NCBI GenBank assembly: GCA_003524435.1
Contig: DQHP01000040.1
Coordinates: 51,503 to 115,502, forward strand
Reading direction: 5' to 3'
Length of the DNA stretch: 64,000 nt
Source: Microbacterium sp.
Lineage (GTDB): Bacteria; Actinomycetota; Actinomycetes; Actinomycetales; Microbacteriaceae
In this document: positions 58,350 through 64,000 of the stretch, piece by piece
Position numbering within the stretch: the first letter of the stretch is position 1
Layout: the number at the start of each line of letters is the position of its first letter
Made by a program: the position numbers and the translations under genes
Notes under the pieces: generated by a model
What the model saw: only the letters and a program-made list of their open reading frames with translations
Database searches by the model: none
Told to the model about the DNA's origin: nothing

Positions 58350-58440
58350 CCCGAGCGCTTCGGTCGGAGATGTACAAGTTCTTCGGAGCCGTACCCGGAA
58401 TCTGATCCGAAGAAGCTGCACATCCCCGAAGAAGCTGCCC
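58350..58440. repeat. 91-bp direct repeat, copy 2
   Basis: Same orientation as copy 1, offset 1049 bp, 87 of 91 bases identical. The internal inverted repeat is 58365-58387 with 58406-58428. It lies downstream of the GNAT gene and upstream of the DUF559 gene start. Together the two copies bracket the DUF559 gene exactly. Confidence 0.9.
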
Positions 58441-58462
58441 GCCCGGTCTGGGAACAGCCGAA

Positions 58463-58987
58463 CTACGCGACCAGCCCGTAGACCGCCACATCGTGCCGTA
58501 CAGCACCCACCGGCATGGCGCTTCGCAGAGTTCCCTCGCGATCGAAGCCGAGACGCTCGGCAAGGCGGATGCTGCGCTCATTGTGTGCGGCAGTGCGAAT
58601 CTCCACACGAGCGATGTCATCGGCGAACATATCCTCGATGAGCACGCTGCACGCCCGGCGTACGATCCCTTGGCCCTCAGCGTTGGCGGCGATCCAGTAT
58701 CCCAACTCACCGATACCGCGATACCGATCCAATTGTGCTGATACCGACCCGATCGGCTTCCCGTTTCGCAGCACCACCGTCGGAATAGCTGTGCCTGCGA
58801 CAAAGCGACGCAACTGATCGGTATTCCACTCGTCATCAGCGCCCTGAGCATCAAATGAGTGCGCCCAGGGCTCCCACAGGCGCAACCGCTCGATGTTCGC
58901 TGCGGCAACATCGCGAATCTTTCGCGCCATCTCCGGGGTCCGAAGCGCCAGGGTGATCCCGTCTCCGAGATCGCGTTCGAAGGACAT
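58463..58987 (-). CDS. GNAT family N-acetyltransferase
   Basis: A 174-residue acyltransferase of the RimJ/RimL type. The acetyl-CoA P-loop region reads YWIAANAEGQGIVRRACSVL, close to the QGxGxx pattern. Other family parts are IGELGYWIA and IRTAAHNERSIRLAERLGF. It lies in an RHH-VOC-GNAT operon, its ATG overlapping the VOC stop by one base (TGATG). In this family the target is often a ribosomal protein N-terminus or an antibiotic amine; here it is unknown. Confidence 0.9.
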   Translation of the reverse strand: MSFERDLGDGITLALRTPEMARKIRDVAAANIERLRLWEPWAHSFDAQGADDEWNTDQLRRFVAGTAIPTVVLRNGKPIGSVSAQLDRYRGIGELGYWIAANAEGQGIVRRACSVLIEDMFADDIARVEIRTAAHNERSIRLAERLGFDREGTLRSAMPVGAVRHDVAVYGLVA

Positions 58988-59694
58988 CAACTCTCCCGGT
59001 GATATCCGTGGAGGTCATTCTGGGCGCCGTTGATCCAGACATCGTCGCCCCCATCGGGGTCTGCCACCCGCACAGTGCGCGTGAACGCCTCATCCACGAT
59101 GGATGCGGCGAACCCCGCATCCTGCAGTCGTGACACAAGTGCGTCCAGATCACCACGCGCGTCGAAAGACAACCCAATCTTGGGCTCAGGAGCGTCTGCG
59201 TCTACCGCATGCAACCCCACGGATCCACCTCCGCCGAGCATTTCGATCCATCCCCCGCGATCGGCCACAATGCCGCCGCGGAATCCGAGCGCCTCGAGAA
59301 TCGCGCGCGGTTCCGTCAGGTCCTCTTGGAACCAGATCGGTTGCACAGCAGCGTCACCCACACCGCCCTGTGCCGCGCCCTCAGACACCGAGATCGAGAT
59401 GCCGGATGCCGCACGCACCACGAGCATCTCCTTCACGCCTTCCATACTTATCGGCGCCGTCTTGAATTTTGATAGAGCGGATGCCGCGGCATCCAGATCC
59501 TCGACGATGAGGTGGATATCAGTCATACCGGGACGGTGTTCTGGCGTGGCGGTGCGCACCGCCAACACGCCATCAGAGTGAAACTCACTCCACCCGGGCG
59601 TGGGTGGGAATGGCGCGACGAAACCCAATGCCTCGGCCAATTTCCACCATGTCGCGGGATACTCGGAGTAGACGATCTGCTGAACAACGGTCAT
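58987..59694 (-). CDS. VOC family protein (glyoxalase/bleomycin-resistance fold)
   Basis: A 235-residue protein made of two beta-alpha-beta-beta-beta repeats, the vicinal-oxygen-chelate fold. Segments such as [20 protein letters not shown] and [18 protein letters not shown] mark the two halves, with [16 protein letters not shown] near the end. Expected metal ligands (His/Glu) are only partly evident, so ligand binding without catalysis is possible. The ATG overlaps the RHH gene stop (ATGA). Together with GNAT it could modify or bind a toxic small molecule; this is inference from context. Confidence 0.86.
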   Translation of the reverse strand: MTVVQQIVYSEYPATWWKLAEALGFVAPFPPTPGWSEFHSDGVLAVRTATPEHRPGMTDIHLIVEDLDAAASALSKFKTAPISMEGVKEMLVVRAASGISISVSEGAAQGGVGDAAVQPIWFQEDLTEPRAILEALGFRGGIVADRGGWIEMLGGGGSVGLHAVDADAPEPKIGLSFDARGDLDALVSRLQDAGFAASIVDEAFTRTVRVADPDGGDDVWINGAQNDLHGYHRES

Positions 59695-59849
59695 GATTCT
59701 TCCTCCAGGTATGCGTGCAGCGCCGTCTCCACCAGTGCAGATAGGCTCACGCCCTCATCGATCGCGCGATGTTTGACCGCGCGGACAACGTCGGGCGGCA
59801 GATAGACGTTGAATTGCGTCTTCTTCTCCGAACTACCACTTGCTTGCAT
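59691..59849 (-). CDS. Ribbon-helix-helix (CopG-like) DNA-binding protein
   Basis: A 52-residue repressor-like protein from ATG 59849. The N-terminal strand [19 protein letters not shown] and helix pair [14 protein letters not shown] are the RHH pattern. It starts leaderlessly: the -10 TATATT (59856-59861, minus) is six bases upstream. A perfect inverted repeat overlaps the -10 and ATG. No ParE/RelE-type toxin follows, so an antitoxin role is not supported. First in an operon with VOC and GNAT genes, which it probably represses along with itself. Confidence 0.88.
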   Translation of the reverse strand: MQASGSSEKKTQFNVYLPPDVVRAVKHRAIDEGVSLSALVETALHAYLEEES

Positions 59850-59866
59850 GCTAGCAATATAGCATG
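59847..59866. promoter_or_regulatory. Candidate RHH operator overlapping its own promoter
   Basis: CATGCTA-N6-TAGCATG, a perfect 7-bp inverted repeat, covers the start codon and the -10 (TATATT) of the RHH gene. The divergent gene at 59889 lies 22 bp away and may share control. Dimeric RHH repressors bind sites of this kind. Confidence 0.65.
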
Positions 59867-59888
59867 GTGAGCCAGTTAGACTCAAGAG

Positions 59889-60539
59889 GTGGCCCGTACC
59901 CCCGACTCCCCCATTGCCCCGCGTGTCTCAGCGCCAGACATTCCTCCGCACCTCACCGCAGCAGAGCCGACGCGGGGCGCCGATCTCCTGGCCGCACGAC
60001 TCGATCTGACCGGGGACGTTAATCTTGCTTACGCGTCACTTGAGCAATGCGTCATTACCGCTGATTCCGACATAATCGATCTGACCGGGGCCACCATCCT
60101 GGATGTCGACATCACCGGAATCCGCGCTGCTTCCATGAAGCTGAAAAATGCCGGGATCCGACGCCTGCGCATCACCGGCGGACGCATCGGCACCCTTGAT
60201 CTCAGCAGCACGCGCATCGACGAGTTAGAGCTACGCGATCTTCGGATCGACTATCTGAGCTTGGGCGGCTCGAAGGGCTCAGACATCCTGGTTGCTGATT
60301 CCACCGTCAAAGCACTAGACATGCCGCAAGCCGATCTCACCCGTGTCCGCTTCGAAAACTGTCGCAGCAACGAGGTCGACACGCAGGGCATGCGCGCAGC
60401 CCATGTTGACCTGCGCGGCCTCGACGCCGACGCGTTCATGGATACGAATAGCCTGCGCGGCACGACGTTGACCACGTTCCAGATTCAGCAACTCGCGCCG
60501 ACGATCGCGGAAGGCCTGGGGATTCAGATTCGGGACTGA
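59889..60539 (+). CDS. Pentapeptide-like beta-helix protein
   Basis: A 216-residue protein with about ten five- to six-residue-periodic turns (for example [40 protein letters not shown] and [11 protein letters not shown]). The alternating pattern of Leu/Ile/Val and Asp/Thr suggests a right-handed parallel beta-helix like pentapeptide-repeat proteins, though A(D/N)LXX repeats are loose. The N-terminus is Pro-rich. GTG 59889 is the start; a TAGACT -10-like element at 59877 would make the mRNA leaderless. Divergent from RHH. Role unknown. Confidence 0.82.
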   Translation: MARTPDSPIAPRVSAPDIPPHLTAAEPTRGADLLAARLDLTGDVNLAYASLEQCVITADSDIIDLTGATILDVDITGIRAASMKLKNAGIRRLRITGGRIGTLDLSSTRIDELELRDLRIDYLSLGGSKGSDILVADSTVKALDMPQADLTRVRFENCRSNEVDTQGMRAAHVDLRGLDADAFMDTNSLRGTTLTTFQIQQLAPTIAEGLGIQIRD

Positions 60540-60567
60540 GCAGACGGCCTCGACTCCCTTCGGTCGC

Positions 60568-61587
60568 TCAACCCGTTTCGTCTCCCTTCGCTCGCTCAAC
60601 GACCCGTGACACCAGCAGATCGGCCAGGCTCTCCAATGCGGCGAGGCCCGTGAGTTCGCCCGCGACCAACGGCACCTCAACGAGCGGCACTCCAGGCAGC
60701 TTCTCGCGAACGGTCGACAGATGACGCGCTTCTACGACGCGCCGTTCACGCAGCAGTTCCCCCGCATCAGCCGGTGAGCGACGATTCGCCACCAGCGCGG
60801 TCACCGGCACGTTCATCGCAGTCAGCACGTCTACGACCTCCAACGTCTCTGCCACCGGCAACGCCTCAGCGGTGAAGATTACGACGAATCCGGCGCGATC
60901 AGGCGTAGTGATCGCGCGCTGCAGAGATTCGAAACGCTCGCGGCGGCGCTGCAACGTCCGGCGTAGCTCAGCCTCAGCGTCGGGCGTCGGCTCCGCCCGC
61001 CCAGCCAGCCCACGCATCGCGGCAGAAAATCGTTCTGAACGATCTCTGCTGCGCAGCAATGATTCCGTCCAGCCCGCGAGCTGCCCCGGCAATGACAGCA
61101 ACCGCAGCGTGTGTCCAGAAGGTGCAGTATCGAACACCACCAGGTCATACTCGGTCTCTGCGAGCTCGGCAGCCTCGGCGATCCGTTCCAAGACTGCCGA
61201 TTCATGACTTCCCGGCGCATGCCTCGCACGTTCAAGATGCGTGCGCGCTGCCCCGTGTTGACGCTCAGGAAGCAGCCTGATCATCGTCCGTTCCACGGCC
61301 GCCAGGTGTCGTTCAATCGTCCGCTGCGGATCGATCTCCATCCCATCGAGAACCCCGCCGAGCATCCCCGTCCCGGCACCCGGCGTAGCCAGCCGTATCG
61401 GCTCGTCACCCACCTCGCATCCCCAGAGGTGGCCAAGGTTATGTGCAGGGTCAGTCGAGACGACCAGCACCTTGGCCCCTTCCCTCGCCCTCGCAAGAGC
61501 CAGGGCCGAGGCAAGAGAGGTTTTGCCCACACCACCCTTGCCACCGACGAAAAGGAGGCGGCGCTCGCCAACGGCGTTCAGCAGCAT
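60568..61587 (-). CDS. ArsA/GET3-type ATPase
   Basis: A 339-residue SIMIBI-class ATPase. The P-loop is FVGGKGGVGKTSLASALA, switch I VVSTDPAHNLGHLW and switch II VVFDTAPSGHTLRLLSLPGQ. These match ArsA/GET3. There is only one ATPase domain (full ArsA has two), and no metal-binding Cys triad is visible, so arsenite export is unlikely. ATG 61587 (MLLNAVGERRLLF) overlaps the previous gene by ten bases. It is last in a cstA-small protein-ATPase operon. GET3-like proteins chaperone tail-anchored proteins; a role in handling the small partner is inference. Confidence 0.88.
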   Translation of the reverse strand: MLLNAVGERRLLFVGGKGGVGKTSLASALALARAREGAKVLVVSTDPAHNLGHLWGCEVGDEPIRLATPGAGTGMLGGVLDGMEIDPQRTIERHLAAVERTMIRLLPERQHGAARTHLERARHAPGSHESAVLERIAEAAELAETEYDLVVFDTAPSGHTLRLLSLPGQLAGWTESLLRSRDRSERFSAAMRGLAGRAEPTPDAEAELRRTLQRRRERFESLQRAITTPDRAGFVVIFTAEALPVAETLEVVDVLTAMNVPVTALVANRRSPADAGELLRERRVVEARHLSTVREKLPGVPLVEVPLVAGELTGLAALESLADLLVSRVVERAKGDETG

Positions 61588-61862
61588 GAGGCGTGATCCA
61601 GTGGCGAGCGTGGCATCCCCATACGCCGATGCCACGCATGAAAATCTTCCGCAAGCATGGGCATCAGTTCGACGCTGTAGTACGCGGCGGGGTCGGGCAC
61701 TCCGAGAGCCTCACCGAGCACGACCATGGTGAACAGGTCGTCCTCATCGCGTCGTTCCCGAGCCAGAGCCTGCCGATAAGGGCCTGCGTAGTACTCAGCC
61801 AACCCCGATTGGAGGGCGGCCCAGCGCCGGGACAGGCGCCGGGCCGACTCTCTGTACGTCAC
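61578..61862 (-). CDS. Small Cys-Cys-ending protein (cory-CC-star type)
   Basis: A 94-residue soluble, helical protein. It ends DHASCC, two adjacent cysteines at the very C-terminus, and has a conserved-looking middle, EYYAGPYRQALARERRDEDD and LGVPDPAAYYSVELMPMLAE. This matches my memory of the actinobacterial family called 'cory-CC-star', named for the final Cys-Cys-stop and found beside ArsA-type ATPases. The ATG is three bases after the cstA stop, and the end overlaps the ATPase gene, so all three are co-translated. Function not described to my knowledge. Confidence 0.8.
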   Translation of the reverse strand: MTYRESARRLSRRWAALQSGLAEYYAGPYRQALARERRDEDDLFTMVVLGEALGVPDPAAYYSVELMPMLAEDFHAWHRRMGMPRSPLDHASCC

Positions 61863-61865
61863 GGA

Positions 61866-63593
61866 TCAGACCTCCTCGCGGACCGCCTGCAGCTGTGCGT
61901 CCTCGTCCTCATGCTCCGGTGGTTCTTTCGCCGCCTTGCGCATGGCAATGATCGCCTCGATGGCTACCCAGATGCTGGCGACGATGATAATGACGTCGAG
62001 CACGAACAGCAGCCAGTCCGGCTCGCCAGGATTCGCGAAGGCCGCGAGCTGTTCGATCGCCGCCCAGAACGACATCACGAACACCAGGACCAGCGGGATG
62101 AGCGCTACCAGCGGATTACGCCGCTTCCGGATGAGCATCACCGCGATGATCGACAGCGTGAGCGAGGCCATGAGCTGGTTCGTCGTGCCGAACAGCGGCC
62201 AGATCCGCAGCCCTCCCTCTCCGCCGAGGCCTTGGGAGAAGGTCAATCCGAGCCCCAGCACCACAACAATGATGGTGGCCGGGAACTTCGTGATGCGAAT
62301 CTTCATGGATTCGCCCATCTCCTGCACGACAAAGCGGAGCAGACGCATACCTGTATCCATGGTTGTCGCGGCGAACAGCACGGCCATCGTGGCGAGCACA
62401 GTCGCGCTCAGCGACGCCGGAAGCCCGATGCCGGACTCCATCAGCTGACCGCCACCCTGGACGAACGCCTGCACGCCACCAGCACCGAACGAGCTGTAGA
62501 CCTCATCCCATTCAGCCACCGTGCGGAACCCGCCGATCACCGCAAGGATCGTGCCCAATGCCAAAAGCCCCTCGCCGACCGCTCCGAAGTAGCCCACGAA
62601 ACGCGCGTCGGTCTCCTTGTCGAGCTGCTTCGAACTGGTGCCCGATGACACCATGCCGTGGAATCCAGAAATGGCCCCGCACGCGATCGTCACGAACAGC
62701 AGCGGAATCATGCTCGGCGTACCTTCCGGTACCGCCATGTTGATCATCGGGGCGACGATCTCAGGCTTATCTGCGGCGAAGATCGTTGCGATGAGCACCG
62801 CACCGTAGAGCAGGATCAGTCCCACGAAAAGCTGGACACCGTTGATGTAATCACGCGGCTGCAGCAGCACCCACACCGGCAACAGCGACGCGATCGCGCC
62901 GTAGACGAACAGAGCGACGATCCAGAAGGTCGCCGGGCTCATACCGAGGAAGACCTCCGGCAGGACGACCGGCATCTGGTCTCCGAGAACGATGAGTGCG
63001 TACAACGCAACGACACCAACGACAGTGATCGGAATCAGAGGCCAGCGCAGCCGATATACAGCCACGCCGACCAGCAGCGCCACGATGATCGCACCCCATG
63101 TCGGAATCACCGCAGTCGGCGTGCTGATCAGCAGATTCTTGATGACGACCGCGAACGCAGCGATGACCATCAGCAGCAGCAGGAAGATCACCACGAGGAA
63201 CAGATTCGCTCCGCGTTTGCCGATGTAGCGAGCCGAGAGCGCACCGATCGAACGACCCTTGTTACGAGTGGATGCCCACAGGGCACCCAGGTCGTGCATT
63301 CCTGCGAAGAGCACCGTGCCGATGGTGACCCAGAGGAATGCGGGCAACCAGCCCCAGATCACTGCGATCGCCGGCCCGACAATGGGCGCGGCTCCTGCGA
63401 CTGAGGTGAAGTGGTGGCCCCAGAGAATGTATTTATTGGTCGGAACGTAATCGACGCCGTCATTCAACTCATGCGACGGAGTCTTGAACGAGGCATCGAG
63501 CTTGAACACGCGCTTCGAGAGATATTTCGAATAGACGAAGTAGCCGAAGACGAACATCGCGATGCCGATGAGCATCAGTAACAGCGGAGTCAT
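61866..63593 (-). CDS. cstA: CstA family transporter
   Basis: Carbon starvation protein A, a polytopic membrane transporter linked in other bacteria to pyruvate or peptide uptake. It is 575 residues from ATG 63593, with AGGAGAGGAAAG just upstream. About 15 hydrophobic segments; the family blocks WGHHFTSVAGAAPIVGPAIA and FHGMVSSGTSSKQLD are clear. The C-terminus is acidic (PPEHEDEDAQLQ). The upstream frame to 63629 is not needed. It leads an operon with the Cys-Cys protein and an ArsA-type ATPase, which is not part of the usual CstA genetics in E. coli. Confidence 0.94.
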   Translation of the reverse strand: MTPLLLMLIGIAMFVFGYFVYSKYLSKRVFKLDASFKTPSHELNDGVDYVPTNKYILWGHHFTSVAGAAPIVGPAIAVIWGWLPAFLWVTIGTVLFAGMHDLGALWASTRNKGRSIGALSARYIGKRGANLFLVVIFLLLLMVIAAFAVVIKNLLISTPTAVIPTWGAIIVALLVGVAVYRLRWPLIPITVVGVVALYALIVLGDQMPVVLPEVFLGMSPATFWIVALFVYGAIASLLPVWVLLQPRDYINGVQLFVGLILLYGAVLIATIFAADKPEIVAPMINMAVPEGTPSMIPLLFVTIACGAISGFHGMVSSGTSSKQLDKETDARFVGYFGAVGEGLLALGTILAVIGGFRTVAEWDEVYSSFGAGGVQAFVQGGGQLMESGIGLPASLSATVLATMAVLFAATTMDTGMRLLRFVVQEMGESMKIRITKFPATIIVVVLGLGLTFSQGLGGEGGLRIWPLFGTTNQLMASLTLSIIAVMLIRKRRNPLVALIPLVLVFVMSFWAAIEQLAAFANPGEPDWLLFVLDVIIIVASIWVAIEAIIAMRKAAKEPPEHEDEDAQLQAVREEV

Positions 63594-63679
63594 GAAGACT
63601 TTCCTCTCCTGCAGCGACCGCTTTGTCACTGCTGACCTCTACGCTAGCAATACCTGAGATTTTCCTGACAGTGGCGCGC

Positions 63680-64000
63680 TCAGTGCCCTGCCGCGAGCAG
63701 CTCCTGAGTGAACGGATGCTGCGGTGCCGCGAACACCGCCGCAACCGGGCCCTGCTCCACGATGACCCCGTCCTGCATCACAAGCACGTCGTCAGAGACC
63801 GCCGCAACCACGCCGAGGTCGTGCGAGACGAAGATCATGGTCAGACCGCGGTCGTGCTGCAACCGACCCAGAAGTTGCAGCACCTTCTCACGCACCGACG
63901 GATCCAGCGCTGAGACCGGCTCGTCGAGCACCAGCACGTCGGGCTCCGCCGCGAGCGCCCGTGCAATCGCCGCGCGCTGTCGCTGACCACCAGACAGCTG
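63680..64000 (-). CDS. Oligopeptide-type ABC ATPase, 5' end beyond the window
   Basis: The last 107 codons of an ABC ATP-binding protein. The first residues in view are the signature [16 protein letters not shown], followed by Walker [16 protein letters not shown] and the H-loop MIFVSHDLG. The C-terminal [14 protein letters not shown] is typical of the peptide/nickel (DppD/F) group. It is independent of the importer at 5.7-9.5 kb. No partner gene is in the window, since the rest of the operon is to the right. Confidence 0.92.
   Translation of the reverse strand, partial: QLSGGQRQRAAIARALAAEPDVLVLDEPVSALDPSVREKVLQLLGRLQHDRGLTMIFVSHDLGVVAAVSDDVLVMQDGVIVEQGPVAAVFAAPQHPFTQELLAAGH

Noticed and set aside
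57301..58440. Insertion sequence or composite transposon
   Set aside because: No transposase, no terminal inverted repeats at the outer ends, no visible target duplication.
59691..59849. RHH gene as an antitoxin of a toxin-antitoxin pair
   Set aside because: No ParE-, RelE- or PIN-like toxin is adjacent; the downstream genes are VOC and GNAT and the acetyltransferase lacks the DUF1778-linked toxin look.
60568..61587. ArsA as an arsenite pump ATPase
   Set aside because: Single ATPase domain, no Cys metal site, no arsB, arsD or arsR nearby.
62658..63404. 248-codon plus-strand frame under cstA
   Set aside because: His/Arg/Asp-rich mirror of a hydrophobic gene, no start signal or motif.

Overview
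The window is a stretch of high-GC actinobacterial chromosome, most likely from Microbacteriaceae (Microbacterium or a close relative). The evidence is the high-GC codon use, frequent GTG starts and ATGA/TGATG overlaps, an actinobacterial short-stem isoleucine T-box ahead of ileS, small actinobacterial families (DUF1990, DUF4031, DUF4233, and a protein resembling 'cory-CC-star'), and the order dnaJ-hrcA-hemW-DUF1990-lepA, rpsT/holA-comEC-comEA-leuS and rplU-rpmA-obgE-proB-proA-nadD-rsfS. No prophage, insertion sequence, CRISPR array or rRNA operon was seen.

Layout. 1-5.5 kb (minus): heat-shock and translation cluster dnaJ (cut by the left edge), hrcA with a CIRCE operator, hemW, DUF1990, lepA. 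5.7-11.4 kb (plus): a complete peptide-type ABC importer (two permeases, a double ATPase, a lipoprotein receptor). 11.4-14.8 kb: an alpha/beta hydrolase facing a GH1 beta-glucosidase/MFS pair. 14.9-22.3 kb: rpsT, then holA, comEC, comEA and leuS on minus, with two intergenic stretches rich in inverted and tandem repeats. 22.4-30.9 kb: single-gene or two-gene units (pabB, DedA, App1-like phosphatase, GH3, DUF805, oxidoreductases, DUF2804). 31.0-34.7 kb: tRNA-Ala(GGC), a leucine-rich-repeat protein, and a sodium/solute symporter with a 43-residue partner behind a long structured leader. 34.7-40.3 kb: tripartite tricarboxylate transporter tctCBA, divergent from a CitA/CitB-type two-component system. 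40.3-47.7 kb (minus): rplU-rpmA, obgE-proB-proA, nadD-acidic membrane protein-rsfS-SDR. 47.9-57.2 kb: DUF4031, RNase E/G, VKOR, ndk, DUF4233, folC, ileS with T-box. 57.3-60.5 kb: a DUF559 gene between two 91-bp direct repeats, an RHH-VOC-GNAT operon with a probable autoregulatory operator, and a pentapeptide-like protein. 60.6-63.6 kb (minus): cstA, a small Cys-Cys-ending protein and an ArsA-type ATPase in one tight operon. The right edge cuts an oligopeptide-type ABC ATPase.

Most of the window is housekeeping. The parts that look least described are the CstA/Cys-Cys protein/ArsA operon, the symporter with its small subunit and folded leader, the 91-bp repeats around the DUF559 gene, and two folded intergenic elements near 15.3 kb and 19.6 kb. 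All functional calls come from reading motifs and context; no database search or folding calculation was run.
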